Origin: Tsukamurella spumae
GTDB taxonomy: Bacteria; Actinomycetota; Actinomycetes; Mycobacteriales; Mycobacteriaceae
Assembly (NCBI RefSeq): GCF_012396015.1
Contig: NZ_JAAXOQ010000003.1
Coordinates: forward strand, 124,001-188,000
DNA length: 64,000 nucleotides
Direction of reading: 5' to 3'
Below are positions 8,358 through 19,440 of the stretch, one piece after another. Numbering within the stretch: position 1 is the stretch's first letter; every line of letters starts with the position of its first letter. The notes under the pieces were generated by a model. It was not told the origin of the DNA. It saw only the letters and a program-made list of their open reading frames with translations, and did no database searches. The position numbers were made by a program, and so were the translations under genes.

Positions 8358-8822
8358 CTACTTGTAGAAGCCCTCGCGCAGGTTGATGCCGTGCTCGACC
8401 CACACCTTCATCGCGGCGAGCATCCCGGTCCAGCCCATGCAGTTGCCGAAGGCGCTCCTGGCTCCGTCGCCGGTGGCCGCGAAGGCCGACTCGGTGATCG
8501 TGACCAGGGTGCGGGAATCGTCGTCGACGGGCTCGAACTCGAAGGTCACCGTGGTGTCCGCGCCGTGGACGGCATGCTCCGCGGCCCATCGGATCACGAT
8601 CTTCGAGTACGGATCCGCCTCGACCACCTGCACCGGGAAGGCGCCGGGGAAGTCGGCGAAGTCCCAGGTGACCTCGGCGTTCGGCACCAGCCGGCCCCGG
8701 GCGCCACCGGTGGTGAAGTACTGGGACAGCTGCTGCGGATCGGCGACGGCCTCGTAGACCTGAGCGGTGGGGCGCGCCACGTAGCCGGAAACGGTGAAGG
8801 AGAGCTCTTCGAGGTCTGACAT
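8358..8822 (-). CDS. SRPBCC/AHSA1-family protein
   Basis: A 154-residue START-like (SRPBCC) protein. The fold signature is an N-terminal strand FTVSGYVARPTAQVYEAVADPQQL and a C-terminal helix GWTGMLAAMKVWVEHGINLREGFYK, with WDFADFPGAFPVQVVEADPYSKIVIRW between. Such proteins bind hydrophobic ligands in a deep cavity. It is divergent from, and only 16 bases away from, an ArsR-type regulator, a pairing seen in many actinobacteria where the regulator controls the SRPBCC gene. The ligand is unknown. Confidence 0.85.
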   Translation of the reverse strand: MSDLEELSFTVSGYVARPTAQVYEAVADPQQLSQYFTTGGARGRLVPNAEVTWDFADFPGAFPVQVVEADPYSKIVIRWAAEHAVHGADTTVTFEFEPVDDDSRTLVTITESAFAATGDGARSAFGNCMGWTGMLAAMKVWVEHGINLREGFYK

Positions 8823-8838
8823 GTGATAAAACTACAAC
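8823..8838. promoter_or_regulatory. Compact divergent promoter/operator between SRPBCC and ArsR genes
   Basis: Only 16 AT-rich bases (GTGATAAAACTACAAC) separate the two start codons, and both genes begin ATGTCTGAC or ATGTCAGAC. Neither has room for a ribosome binding site, so leaderless transcripts are likely. On the minus strand TAGTTT sits about seven bases before the ATG, as a leaderless -10 box would. ACATGT occurs at both edges and may be part of the ArsR operator. Confidence 0.4.
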
Positions 8839-9192
8839 ATGTCTGACGCCGACCGCAAGGGTGCCCGGCGCGCGGCGGAGCCCGACGACGACGCCGACGA
8901 CCAGGTCTTCAAAGCACTCGCGAACGGCACCCGCCGCCGCATGCTCGACGTGCTCAAGCAGTCGCCGCGCACCACCGGCGAGCTGTGCGCGCACTTCCCC
9001 GACCTCGACCGCACGACGGTGCTCCAACACCTGCGCGTCCTCGAGCGGGCGGAGCTGGTGATCGGGCGGAGGGTCGGACGCGAGCGGCACCTCACGCTGG
9101 CGCCGGTGCCCATCAAGCGGATCTACGACCGCTGGATCGGCGAGTACGCCCGCGCCGCCGTGTCCCTGCTCGACGACCTCAGCCGCGAATGA
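8839..9192 (+). CDS. ArsR-family transcriptional regulator
   Basis: A 117-residue winged helix-turn-helix regulator: DQVFKALANGTRRRMLDVLKQ (helix 1-2), TTGELCAHFPDLDRTTVLQHLRVLE (HTH), LVIGRRVGRERHLTL (wing). The metal-binding ELCVCDL motif of metal sensors is absent, so it belongs to the group paired with SRPBCC genes rather than to arsenic or zinc sensors. It is divergent from the SRPBCC gene with a 16-base gap and probably represses it and itself. Confidence 0.88.
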   Translation: MSDADRKGARRAAEPDDDADDQVFKALANGTRRRMLDVLKQSPRTTGELCAHFPDLDRTTVLQHLRVLERAELVIGRRVGRERHLTLAPVPIKRIYDRWIGEYARAAVSLLDDLSRE

Positions 9193-9213
9193 CCGGATCC
9201 TCGCCGACCGCAC

Positions 9214-9758
9214 TCACGCGGCGAGGCCGCCGATCATCTCGGCGACCGCCGTGATCACGACCTCCGGCTCCTCGGTCAGGTGGTGCCAGGTGTAGTTCAA
9301 CACCGACCAGCCGGCGCCGGTCAGGGCGTTCGACTTGTTCTGGTCGGTCATCCACCGCTTCTGCGAACGGTGGTACGCCCAACCATTGATCTCCACCGCG
9401 AGCTTGCACTCCGGGAACGCGAAGTCGATCGCATAGCCACGGAAGGGCAGTTGCGGGTATCGAGCGAGTAGCCCGTGGCCTGGTGGACTCGGCGGCCGGC
9501 GGGCACGGTGGCGGTCACCATCTCGGGCACGGTCTCGGTCAGGCCGTGCCAGTAGAGGGCGGTCCAGCGATCGGCGGCACCGCCGGAGATCAGCACGGGG
9601 ATCCGGACGCCCGCCCGGTCCGTGTGGGGGTGGAGGGCCGAGCGATAGATCCCACAGCTCCGGAGGTATCGAACCACTGCTCCGGTCGAACCCCGCGGGC
9701 CATGCGCGGCGCGCATGACCTGCCGCCGAAACCACAGGTCAGAGGTAATGCGCCGCAC
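9214..9758 (-). pseudogene. Decayed DUF559 (Vsr-like) endonuclease-domain protein
   Basis: Two minus-strand frames together look like one damaged gene. The 5' part (start near 9758) reads LWFRRQVMRAAHGPRGS...GGAADRWTALYWHGLTETVPEMVTATVPAGRRVHQATG, the usual N-terminal half of actinobacterial DUF559 proteins. The 3' part, in another frame, reads LPFRGYAIDFAFPECKLAVEINGWAYHRS...GWSVLNYTWHHLTEEPE, the nuclease-like C-terminal domain with the D-x(12)-E core. The junction near 9470-9490 shifts frame, and about a hundred residues expected between the halves are missing. I infer an internal deletion with frameshift. The nuclease-like core itself is intact but has no obvious start. Confidence 0.65.
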
Positions 9759-9826
9759 GCATCACTTCGCCGAGCAGACATGCCTCCGACAGGCCCCGGC
9801 CCCAGCACGCCCCAGCGAACGCGGGA

Positions 9827-11382
<1,556 letters not shown>

Positions 11383-11386
<4 letters not shown>

Positions 11387-12033
11387 GAAATGGTGACCTT
11401 TCGTCCATCGACGCGGTAGCCCTGGCGGGCGACCTTCGCGACGACCTCTGTCAGAAGTCGGCGCTCCACGACCTTGATCCGTTCGTGCAGGGTGTCCTCG
11501 GTGTCCCCCGCCTCCACCGCGACCGCCTCCTGCGCGAGGATCGGTCCGGTGTCGAGCCCCGCGTCCACGAGATGCACGGTGGAGCCGGTGAGCTTGACTC
11601 CGTGCTCGAGGGCGGCGGGAACGGCGTGGGCGCCCGGAAACGCGGGCAGCAGCGCGGGATGCGCGTTGATCACGCGCCCGCCGAACGCGGCGAGGAACGC
11701 GGGACCGAGGATCTTCATGAAGCCGGCCGCCACCACGAGGTGCGGCTCCAGCTCGGTGACGGCGGCCATCAGGGCGGCGTCCCATTCGGCGCGATCGCCG
11801 TAGGCCCGCAGCGGTACCTCGGCGCTCTCGACCCCGGCCTGCGCGGCGACCTCCAGCGCCCGGCAGCTCCGATCGGCGACGACACCCACGACGGACCCCG
11901 GGTAGTCGGGGCCGGACGACGCCGCGAGCAGTGCCTCGAGCAGCGAACCGGTGCCGGAGGCCAGCACGACGATCCGGGCGGGCGCGCACGGCGACACCAC
12001 CGTGGGGCTGGGCGTGGTCAGGATGCTCTCCAT
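11383..12033 (-). CDS. purN: Phosphoribosylglycinamide formyltransferase
   Basis: A 216-residue GART enzyme that formylates GAR with 10-formyl-tetrahydrofolate in purine synthesis. Visible motifs: [17 protein letters not shown] (phosphate loop), [13 protein letters not shown], the catalytic block [16 protein letters not shown] (Asn, His), and [17 protein letters not shown] (catalytic Asp). The first ~18 residues are a disordered extension. Its TGA overlaps the purH ATG. perM lies 82 bases upstream on the same strand. Confidence 0.96.
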
Positions 12034-12114
12034 CGCATGGGGGGGACGATTCGTGTTCAGCCTAATCGGCCGGTCCGGACCGGATCATCGGGCCTACCGA
12101 TCGTCTGGTCCGGC

Positions 12115-13575
12115 CTACTGGCCGAAGGTGTAGCTGTCGAGCTCCTCGATGTCGGCGATGGTCCGTTCCCGCTTCGACGCGGCGGGCCCGACCGCAGGCC
12201 GGGACACGGGCCGGACCTCCTCGGTCGGTTGCTCGGCGAGGGCGTCGAAATCTCCGGTGTCCGCCGGGGACTCGTCGCGTTCGGGCTGGTCCTCGTCCGC
12301 ATCGTCGGCGCGGGAGCCGCGGTCCGCGGGCTCGATCTCCACGGTGGCACCGTCGTCGATCACATCGGGCTCGTCCGCGTAGGTCGTGTAACCCGACGGT
12401 GCCTCTCCCTCGGCCCGGCGCGCGGCGCGGACGGCGCGCGACTCCCCCACCTGTTGCAGAACGAGGGCGGCGAGGACACCGACGAGGCCGACCCAGGCCA
12501 GGGTGAACAGGAACACCTGCAGCAGGTCCGCGCCCGCGTAGCCGAACCCGCCGAGCTCCCCACCTGCGACGAAGGCGGCTGCGGTGAAGCCCGTCGCGGT
12601 GAGCAACGCGGTGACGGCGACCGTGGTCACCGTCGGCCCGAGGTCGAGGGAGCGGGCGGTGCACCGTCGGCCCACCCGGACCGCGACGTAGGCGGGTACG
12701 GCGAGCAGTGGCAGCAGGTACCAGGGCGACGGTCCCTGGGGCAGGACCGCCAGGATCGGCACGCCCGGGGCGCGGCCGGGGGCCGCGGAGAACAGGCTCA
12801 TCGAGATCGGGCCCAGGTGGACGCCCGCGCCCAGGGGCAGCGCTGCGGCACCGATCACCACGTTGGGCAGGTACAGCAGCGACACCAGGACCAGGGAGAT
12901 CATGCCGACGGCGTCGTTGCCGGAGCGGACGAGGTCGAAGACCGTCTCCCAGCGGATCACCAGGCGGACCAGGACGATCGCCAGGCCGACGGCGCCGAAC
13001 GCGAGCAGCGCCCGCCCCGCGAGCCGGGCGCAGTCGTCGACCCAGGCAGGCACGTGGAGGTAGCGGGCGGCGGCGCGCCAATACGCGGGCGCGAGGCCGA
13101 GCAGGGCGGCGCCGAGGTGCACGGCGATGGTGCACAGGAACGCGGTGAGCGGAGGCGGCGTGGCGATGGTGTACCGCCCCGCGGCGTCGTTGACGACGGC
13201 CAGCGCGATGGCGGTGAACAGGGCGGGTCCGGCGATGGCGCACAGGAGCACGGCGCGGAGCTCGGCGAGCGGGCGTCCCTCGCCGCCGGCGCGGCGCGCG
13301 GCCCGGGCGACTGCGGCGACCAACGCGATCGTGGGGAGGAGCGGCAGCACGCCGAGGGTGATGTCGCTGATGGTGACCGGCACCTGGTGCACGGCCAGCC
13401 AGAGCCCGGCGACCGTGGGGACGATGGCCCCGAGGCCGGTCGACGAGGTGAGCAGAACGACCCCTCCCACCACGAACGTGATCAGGAGGGTCACGAGCGA
13501 CGGCCCGAAGGCCATCACGAACAGCGGCCGGGTCTCGCTCGGGCCCGGCCCGGCGGCGCGCGCTGAATCCATCAT
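12115..13575 (-). CDS. perM: Integral membrane cell-division protein PerM (DUF6350, Rv0955 homologue)
   Basis: A polytopic membrane protein of about 486 residues. The N-terminal ~370 residues hold about nine to ten hydrophobic helices (first FGPSLVTLLITFVVGGVVLLT); the last ~110 residues are an acidic, disordered cytosolic tail ending in IADIEELDSYTFGQ. Position beside purN matches Rv0955. By established work on the M. tuberculosis protein, PerM supports cell division, stabilises the divisome and is needed for persistence. Several starts are possible (GTG 13584 or 13581, ATG 13575 or 13572); I took the first ATG. The GYTTYADEP and SKRER elements of the tail could be interaction sites, by inference only. 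Confidence 0.85.
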   Translation of the reverse strand: MMDSARAAGPGPSETRPLFVMAFGPSLVTLLITFVVGGVVLLTSSTGLGAIVPTVAGLWLAVHQVPVTISDITLGVLPLLPTIALVAAVARAARRAGGEGRPLAELRAVLLCAIAGPALFTAIALAVVNDAAGRYTIATPPPLTAFLCTIAVHLGAALLGLAPAYWRAAARYLHVPAWVDDCARLAGRALLAFGAVGLAIVLVRLVIRWETVFDLVRSGNDAVGMISLVLVSLLYLPNVVIGAAALPLGAGVHLGPISMSLFSAAPGRAPGVPILAVLPQGPSPWYLLPLLAVPAYVAVRVGRRCTARSLDLGPTVTTVAVTALLTATGFTAAAFVAGGELGGFGYAGADLLQVFLFTLAWVGLVGVLAALVLQQVGESRAVRAARRAEGEAPSGYTTYADEPDVIDDGATVEIEPADRGSRADDADEDQPERDESPADTGDFDALAEQPTEEVRPVSRPAVGPAASKRERTIADIEELDSYTFGQ

Positions 13576-13633
13576 CCTCACCACTGTGACACCGCAGCGT
13601 CGGAGAGTGGCTCAGGCGCGCCGCAGGCGGGGA

Positions 13634-14749
13634 CTACTGTCCCTGCTTGTTCTCGCCCTCGGTGGAGTGCGAGCCGTGCTGCGGGGTGGCCGGGCTGCCG
13701 AAGGCCTGGGTGGCCGACGACGACGCGGACTGGCCGAACGCGGTGGTCACCTCGTCGGGCGACGCCGAGGCGCCGGGGTTCGACGGTGCCGCCGACGCAC
13801 CGGGGGCCTGGAAGCCCGTGGTGGCCGGGGCCGCGGGGGCGGCCGGAGCGGACGGCGTGGACGGTGCGCCCGGGGCCTGGTAGCCCGACTGGGCCGGCGC
13901 CTGGTAGCCGCCGTAGCTCGGCCACTGCGACTGCCCGGACGGTGCCTCCGCCGACGGTGCGGCCGGGAGCGAGGGCGACGAGACGGCGGGCTGCTCGGCG
14001 CCGGGCGCCTGCGCGGCGTCGGCGGACGGGGCGGCGGTCGCGGACGCGTCCGTCGATGCGCTCGCGGCGGCGGCCACGGCGGCGGGGTTCTTGATGATGC
14101 CCGCGTCGATCAGCACGAGGACCACCGCGGCGGCCGCGGTGAGCAGCGCGAAGAACAGCGCGATCCAGTAGCCGTAGGCCATGTTCTCCCAGCTGAACGA
14201 CCCGAACACGAAGCCGAGAAAGCCCGCGACGGCGAGAGCCGCAGCCGGAGTGCGACCGGTCGAGCCCTTCGAGATCAGGCTCAGACCGGCGGCGATACCG
14301 GCGGCGAGCAGCACGATGAGCAACGGCTGCGTGGGGCTCTCGAAACCCGACGCCGACGCGCTGGTCGAGTAGGGGCCCGCCGAGATGGTGCGCTCGTAGA
14401 AGTTGAGGAAGCCCAGCAGGAAGGTGATGACACCCAGCGCGGCGGTGGTGATCGACAGGATCAGCGCGAGGTCCAGCGGCTTCGACGGCGCGGCGGGCTG
14501 CTGCGGGTAGCCGCCGTACTGCTGGCCGTAGCCCTGCTGCGCGTAGTCCGGCTGCTGACCGTAACCCTGCTGACCGTAACCCTGCTGGCCGTAGCCCTGC
14601 TGCCCGTACCCGGGCTGGGCCTGCTGGCCGTACCCGGGCTGCGCCGGCTGGCCGTAACCCTGCTGGCCGTAGCCCTGCTGCGGGTAGTCCGGCTGCCCGT
14701 AGCCCCCCTGGCCCGGCTGCTGCCCGTACCCTCCACCTGAGTAGGTCAT
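13634..14749 (-). CDS. Rv0954-like 34-kDa antigen-family membrane protein
   Basis: A 371-residue protein in three parts. Residues 1-85 are a low-complexity, prion-like tract of GYGQQ and QQGYGQP repeats. Residues about 88-235 carry four transmembrane helices ([75 protein letters not shown]). The remaining ~135 residues are an Ala/Pro/Ser-rich tail. This is the DUF5336 family; Rv0954 has been reported in the mycobacterial cell-division complex. It lies just upstream of perM on the same strand, so both division-related genes are probably co-transcribed. The tyrosine-rich repeats may drive self-association at the division site, an inference. Confidence 0.85.
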   Translation of the reverse strand: MTYSGGGYGQQPGQGGYGQPDYPQQGYGQQGYGQPAQPGYGQQAQPGYGQQGYGQQGYGQQGYGQQPDYAQQGYGQQYGGYPQQPAAPSKPLDLALILSITTAALGVITFLLGFLNFYERTISAGPYSTSASASGFESPTQPLLIVLLAAGIAAGLSLISKGSTGRTPAAALAVAGFLGFVFGSFSWENMAYGYWIALFFALLTAAAAVVLVLIDAGIIKNPAAVAAAASASTDASATAAPSADAAQAPGAEQPAVSSPSLPAAPSAEAPSGQSQWPSYGGYQAPAQSGYQAPGAPSTPSAPAAPAAPATTGFQAPGASAAPSNPGASASPDEVTTAFGQSASSSATQAFGSPATPQHGSHSTEGENKQGQ

Positions 14750-14918
14750 GTTCTTCTCCCCGAAGGTTGATGTCGGCCCCTACGGGCCAGTACGCCACCA
14801 CCCTATACACGAAGTCCGACGTCACGTTGTTGCAGCACCATCAAGTTTCTCTGGCCTGGATCAAATTCGTCGGATAATCCGTTGTACTGGCGGATACGAC
14901 TCAGCGAGAGTGGAGGAC

Positions 14919-16145
14919 ATGACCACGACCCCCGTTGCGACCGCCGGCCCCGGCCTCCTCCGGCTGATGGCCGTCGCCACCGGCCTGTCGGCGGCGAGCC
15001 TGTACGTCGCGTACCCGATCCTCGACCTGCTGCGCGACCGGTTCGGCATGTCGGACACGACAGCCGGGCTGCTCGTGACGGTGGCGCAGGCCGGCTACGC
15101 GGCCGGACTGCTCCTGTTGGTGCCGATGTCGGACGTGGTGCGGCGCCGCCCGCTGGCGCTGACGCTGCTGACGCTGACGGCCGCGGCCCTCGTCGTCGCC
15201 GGCGCTGCGCAGACGGGGGCGGTGCTCCTCGTGGCGTCGGCACTGGCGGCGGTGACGGCGGTCGGCGCGCAGGTGATCGTGCCCTACGCCGCCGAGCTCG
15301 CGGGACCGCGCGAGCAGGCGCACGCGGTCGGCGTCGTGATGAGCGGCGTGATCCTGGGCGGCCTGCTGAGCCGCTTCCTATCCGGAGTACTGACCGACGC
15401 ATTCGGCTGGCGCACCCCCTATTTCGTCCTCGCGGCAGCGCTCCTCGCGGCTGCCGCCGGGCTGGCGCGCACGATGCCCCGGCACGACCCGGACCGGCCC
15501 GGGCTCACCGTCGAGCGCTACCGGGGCCTACTGGCGTCGATGATCGCGCTGGTCCGCGCGTTCCCCGCGCTCCGGCTGCGGTCCGTCCTCGCCGCGCTGT
15601 CCCTCGCCTCGTTCGTGGTGCAGGGCGCGGCGGTCACCTTCCTGCTCGCCGGCCCCCGGTTCGGGTGGACGCCGACGGCGATCGGCACGATCGGGCTGCT
15701 CGGCGCGGTGGGCGCCCTGTCGGGGCCGGTGATCGGCCGGATCGTCGACCGCGGGCACGGCGCGCTGCTCACGACGGTCGGCCTCATCGCGCAGCCGGTG
15801 GCGTGGTGCGCGATGCTCCTCGCGGACGGGGCCGGCGGCCTGTCCGCGCTGATCGTGGGCCTGGTGCTGCTCGGCATCGGGCAGCAGGCGGTGCTCAACA
15901 CGTCCCAGGCGGTGCTCTACGCGCTCGTGCCCGAGGCGCGCGGCCGCATCAACGCGGTGTTCATGGGCACCTTCTTCATCGGCGGCACACTCGGTTCCGC
16001 GGCGACGGCCGCTCTGTGGCCGGTCGCCGGCTGGACCGGCTGCTGCCTGCTCGGCGTCGGCCTGGCCACGACCGCCCTGGTCCTGTACCTCGCCTTCCGC
16101 GCCGTGGAGCGTCCCGGGCCCGACGGGGCGGCACCGTCGGCCTAG
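14919..16145 (+). CDS. Major facilitator superfamily transporter (drug/metabolite exporter type)
   Basis: A 408-residue, twelve-helix MFS protein. The loop 2-3 signature is PMSDVVRRRPLALTL and the second-half mirror is GPVIGRIVDRGHGAL. The motif C-like glycine-rich helix is VVMSGVILGGLLSRFLSGVL. It resembles the YbcL/YnfM-like exporter group often annotated as MFS transporter; the substrate is unknown. GGAGG at 14912-14916 supports the ATG at 14919. It is divergent from the Rv0954 homologue and convergent with sucD, from which it is separated by a tandem duplication and a hairpin. It interrupts the remembered Rv0952-Rv0954 gene order, so it may be an insertion. Confidence 0.87.
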   Translation: MTTTPVATAGPGLLRLMAVATGLSAASLYVAYPILDLLRDRFGMSDTTAGLLVTVAQAGYAAGLLLLVPMSDVVRRRPLALTLLTLTAAALVVAGAAQTGAVLLVASALAAVTAVGAQVIVPYAAELAGPREQAHAVGVVMSGVILGGLLSRFLSGVLTDAFGWRTPYFVLAAALLAAAAGLARTMPRHDPDRPGLTVERYRGLLASMIALVRAFPALRLRSVLAALSLASFVVQGAAVTFLLAGPRFGWTPTAIGTIGLLGAVGALSGPVIGRIVDRGHGALLTTVGLIAQPVAWCAMLLADGAGGLSALIVGLVLLGIGQQAVLNTSQAVLYALVPEARGRINAVFMGTFFIGGTLGSAATAALWPVAGWTGCCLLGVGLATTALVLYLAFRAVERPGPDGAAPSA

Positions 16146-16174
16146 GAAACGGGACCGTCGGCCTAGGAAACGGG
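16133..16174 (+). repeat. Exact 21-bp tandem duplication across the MFS stop codon
   Basis: Two head-to-tail identical 21-base units, 16133-16153 and 16154-16174, each containing CCGTCGGCCTAGGAAACGGG. The first copy supplies the last codons and the TAG stop of the MFS gene; the second lies downstream before the terminator. It looks like a recent replication-slippage duplication. Confidence 0.95.
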
Positions 16175-16208
16175 ACCGCCCCGCCTCCCGGACGGGAGAC
16201 GGGGCGGT
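16175..16208. terminator. Bidirectional terminator between MFS gene and sucD
   Basis: ACCGCCCC-GCCTCCCG pairs with CGGGAG-A-GGGGCGGT to give a long GC-rich hairpin between two convergent genes. There is no clear T-run in either direction, so termination strength is uncertain. Confidence 0.65.
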
Positions 16209-16226
16209 GGACCGAATGCGCTGCTG

Positions 16227-17129
16227 TTACAGCGACTTCAGGATCTCGCGGGCGAGCGCGGCGGTCTCGGAGGGGGTCTTGCCCACCTTGACGCCGGCGG
16301 CCTCGAGGGCCTCCTTCTTCGCGGCGGCCGTGCCCGACGAGCCGGAGACGATGGCGCCGGCGTGGCCCATGGTCTTGCCCTCGGGAGCGGTGAAGCCGGC
16401 CACGTAGCCCACGACGGGCTTGGTGACGTTCTCCTTGATGTACGCGGCGGCACGCTCCTCGGCGTCGCCGCCGATCTCGCCGATCATGACGATGATCTTG
16501 GTCTCGGGATCCTTCTCGAAGGCCTCGATGACGTCGATGTGCGTGGTGCCGATGACCGGGTCGCCGCCGATGCCGATGGCGGTGGAGAAGCCGAAGTCGC
16601 GCAGCTCGTACATCATCTGGTAGGTCAGCGTGCCCGACTTCGACACGAGGCCGACGGGGCCGGTGCCGGTGATGTTGTTCGGGGTGATGCCGACCAGGGC
16701 CTCGCCCGGCGTGATGACGCCGGGGCAGTTCGGGCCGATGATGCGGGTCTTGTTGCCCTTATCGACGTTGTAGGCCCACGCGTACGCGGAGTCCTGCACC
16801 GGGATGCCCTCGGTGATCACGACGAGCAGCGGGATCTCGGCGTCGATCGCCTCGACGATGGCGTCCTTGGAGAACGCCGGCGGCACGAATGCGATCGACG
16901 TGTCGGCGCCCGTCTTCTCCATGGCCTCGGCCACGGAACCGAAGACGGGGAGCTCGACGGCGTTGCCGTCCTTGTCGACGTGCGAGACGGTGGTGCCGGC
17001 CTTGCGGGCGTTGACGCCGCCGACGACATTGGTGCCGGCCTTGAGCATCAGGGCGGTGTGCTTGGTGCCCTCGCCGCCGGTGATGCCCTGGACGATGACC
17101 TTGTTGTCCTTGGTCAGGAAGATAGCCAT
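16227..17129 (-). CDS. sucD: Succinyl-CoA synthetase (succinate-CoA ligase), alpha subunit
   Basis: A 300-residue subunit of the TCA-cycle enzyme converting succinyl-CoA to succinate with NTP formation. Motifs: CoA-binding [50 protein letters not shown], and the phosphorylated active-site histidine in [13 protein letters not shown]. It follows sucC by 16 bases on the same strand, forming the sucCD operon that corresponds to Rv0951-Rv0952. Confidence 0.97.
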   Translation of the reverse strand: MAIFLTKDNKVIVQGITGGEGTKHTALMLKAGTNVVGGVNARKAGTTVSHVDKDGNAVELPVFGSVAEAMEKTGADTSIAFVPPAFSKDAIVEAIDAEIPLLVVITEGIPVQDSAYAWAYNVDKGNKTRIIGPNCPGVITPGEALVGITPNNITGTGPVGLVSKSGTLTYQMMYELRDFGFSTAIGIGGDPVIGTTHIDVIEAFEKDPETKIIVMIGEIGGDAEERAAAYIKENVTKPVVGYVAGFTAPEGKTMGHAGAIVSGSSGTAAAKKEALEAAGVKVGKTPSETAALAREILKSL

Positions 17130-17145
17130 TTTTCTGTTGTCTCCC

Positions 17146-18309
17146 TTACTTGTTCGCCAGCTCGGCGGCCTTGTCGGCGCCTTCGTCCATGGTCTGCGCG
17201 AGCGTCACCAGCGGGTGGTTCGCCGCGGCCAGGATCGCCCGGCCCTCCTCGACCTTGTTGCCGTCGAGACGCACGACGAGCGGCTTGGAGGCCGCGTCGC
17301 CCAGGGTCTCCAGCGCACCGACGATGCCGTTGGCGACCGCGTCGCACGCGGTGATGCCGCCGAAGACGTTGACGAACACGCTCTTGACCTGTGCGTCACC
17401 GAGGATGACGTCGAGGCCGGCGGCCATCACGGCCGCCGAGGCGCCGCCGCCGATGTCGAGGAAGTTGGCCGGCTTGACGCCGCCGTGCTTCTCGCCGGCG
17501 TAGGCGACCACGTCGAGGGTCGACATGACCAGGCCCGCACCGTTGCCGATGACGCCGACCTGACCGTCGAGCTTGACGTAGTTGAGGTCGTTCTCCTTGG
17601 CCTTGAGCTCGAGCGGGTCGGTGGACCCGGCGTCGGCGAAGGCCTCGTGATCGGGGTGGCGGAAGTCGGCGTTCTCGTCCAGCGAGACCTTGCCGTCCAG
17701 CGCGAGGATCTGATCGTCCGGCGTGCGGACCAGCGGGTTGACCTCGACCAGGGTGGCGTCCTCGCCGACGAAGACCTCCCACAGCTTCTGGATGGTCACG
17801 GCCGCGGAGTCGAGCACCTCGGCGGGCAGCTTGCCGGCCTCGGCGATCGCGCGCGCGGTGGCCAGGTCGACGCCCTTGGTCGCGTCGATCGAGATCTTCG
17901 CCAGCGCGTCCGGGTTCTCCTCGGCGGTGACCTCGATCTCGACGCCGCCCTCGACCGAGCACATGGCCAGGTAGGTGCGGTTGGCGCGGTCGAGCAGGAA
18001 GGAGATGTAGTACTCCTCGGCGATGTCACTCGCCTCGGCCACCAGCAGCTTCTTGACGACGTGACCCTTGATGTCCAGGCCCAGGATCGCCTCGGCGTTG
18101 GCCTGCGCCGCATCGGCGTCGGCGGAGTACTTCACGCCGCCGGCCTTGCCGCGGCCACCCACCTTGACCTGCGCCTTGACCATCACAGGCTTGCCGATTT
18201 CCTCGGCGATCGCGCGGGCGTCGGCGACATTGTCCGTCACGCGGCCGGCCGAGGTAGGCACGCCGTGCTTGACGAACAGTTCCTTCGCTTGGTATTCGAA
18301 GAGATCCAT
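17146..18309 (-). CDS. sucC: Succinyl-CoA synthetase, beta subunit
   Basis: A 387-residue ATP-grasp subunit that binds nucleotide and succinate. It begins [18 protein letters not shown]; other marks are [26 protein letters not shown] and the phosphate-binding [12 protein letters not shown]. The ATG at 18309 is preceded by GGTGAG; longer in-frame starts run into the non-coding upstream region. The 277 bases between sucC and the divergent lipoprotein gene must hold both promoters; I see no clear hexamers there. sucC marks the left border of the accessory island. Confidence 0.97.
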   Translation of the reverse strand: MDLFEYQAKELFVKHGVPTSAGRVTDNVADARAIAEEIGKPVMVKAQVKVGGRGKAGGVKYSADADAAQANAEAILGLDIKGHVVKKLLVAEASDIAEEYYISFLLDRANRTYLAMCSVEGGVEIEVTAEENPDALAKISIDATKGVDLATARAIAEAGKLPAEVLDSAAVTIQKLWEVFVGEDATLVEVNPLVRTPDDQILALDGKVSLDENADFRHPDHEAFADAGSTDPLELKAKENDLNYVKLDGQVGVIGNGAGLVMSTLDVVAYAGEKHGGVKPANFLDIGGGASAAVMAAGLDVILGDAQVKSVFVNVFGGITACDAVANGIVGALETLGDAASKPLVVRLDGNKVEEGRAILAAANHPLVTLAQTMDEGADKAAELANK

Positions 18310-18586
18310 CAGCTCACCATCTGTCTGGTTACTCGGTCCACCAGCATTCATCACGGGTCCGCAGTCGACTCTATGCCTCCGCGAATCCGCCCGGACGCCG
18401 ACCCTTGTTCCATGACCTATCTCACTTGACCTGCGGTTATCAGGCTCCACACCCTACCCGTCGGTAAGTTTTGCGATCGGCACTGCGCGCCCCGGCGATT
18501 GTGACTGAATTCAGAGGACGGCAAGCGCTGGTTAAGCGCCGTCAACGATGGTTACCGCAGTCGACAGTGAATGGAGAACACATCTC

Positions 18587-19381
18587 ATGAAGCCTTCCCG
18601 CCCTGCCCTCGTCGCAGCCTCGGCGGCGCTCGCGCTGACGGTCTCGCTCACCGGCTGCGCCGACAAGGGCAGCTCGTCGAACAGCTCGGAGACCACCGCT
18701 ACCGCCGCCGCGTCGGCAGGAGCCTCGGACATCGACGCGCCTGCTCTACTCAAGGAGACTTCCGAGGCGGCCAAGAACCTCACCAGCACCCACTTCACCG
18801 TGGCGGTGACCGGGAAGGTGCCTAACCTCCCGATCTCGAAGGTCGATGGTGACCTCCAAATCAAGCCCGCCACCCAGGCGCATGGCACCGCGCTGGTGCA
18901 GCCCGGCAATGCGGAAGGCAAGTTCACCTACATCGATGGCAAGATGTACGCCGCACTGTTCGGGGACAAGTACGTCGACTACGGCGACGGCACGTCGATC
19001 TACGATGTCTCGGCCCTCTTCGACCAGAGCAAAGGCATCCCGAACATCCTCACCAAAATCACGGGCGCGCAGGCCGTCGGCACCGAGACCATCGACGGCC
19101 AGGAGACCACCAAGATCACCGGCACGGTGCCCGCGACGGAGATCGCCACCATCTCCGGCTCGCGCGTCGATCCGCAGAAGAGCGTTCCGGTACCCACCAC
19201 CGTGTGGGTCCAGAAGTCCGGCGAAAAGCAGCTCGTCCGCATCGAGGTCAAGCCCATCACCGACGGGGCCATCACGCTCACCTTCTCCAGGTTTGGAGAA
19301 AAGGTCGCCGTGACAAAGCCGAACGTGACCCCCATCGAGACCACCGACAAGCCCGAAGCCGGCGAGGCCCTGCCCCGCTGA
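18587..19381 (+). CDS. LppX/LprAFG-family lipoprotein, copy A
   Basis: A 264-residue lipoprotein. Residues 1-24 form a lipoprotein signal with lipobox LTGC; a Ser/Thr-rich linker follows, then the LppX_LprAFG domain (about 55-250): LLKETSEAAKNLTSTHFTVAVTG, GKFTYIDGKMYA, KYVDYGDGTSIYD, and TVWVQKSGEKQLVRIEV. The family folds into a half-barrel that carries lipids (triacylglycerides, PDIM, LAM) across the periplasm in mycobacteria. GGAGAA lies eight bases before the ATG. The next gene, 59 bases on, encodes a DUF4189 protein, and the pair is repeated in inverted orientation at 20381-21568. It lacks the MFS partner that accompanies LprG. Confidence 0.88.
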   Translation: MKPSRPALVAASAALALTVSLTGCADKGSSSNSSETTATAAASAGASDIDAPALLKETSEAAKNLTSTHFTVAVTGKVPNLPISKVDGDLQIKPATQAHGTALVQPGNAEGKFTYIDGKMYAALFGDKYVDYGDGTSIYDVSALFDQSKGIPNILTKITGAQAVGTETIDGQETTKITGTVPATEIATISGSRVDPQKSVPVPTTVWVQKSGEKQLVRIEVKPITDGAITLTFSRFGEKVAVTKPNVTPIETTDKPEAGEALPR

Positions 19382-19440
19382 CTCCTCGCGATCTCCCCCG
19401 GATCGTGCCATCCCCCAGTATTTTCGAGAAAGGTACCATC

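Noticed and set aside
14500-14740. Regular short repeats that might suggest a CRISPR array
   Set aside because: They are in-frame GYGQQ codons of the Rv0954 homologue with no unique spacers.
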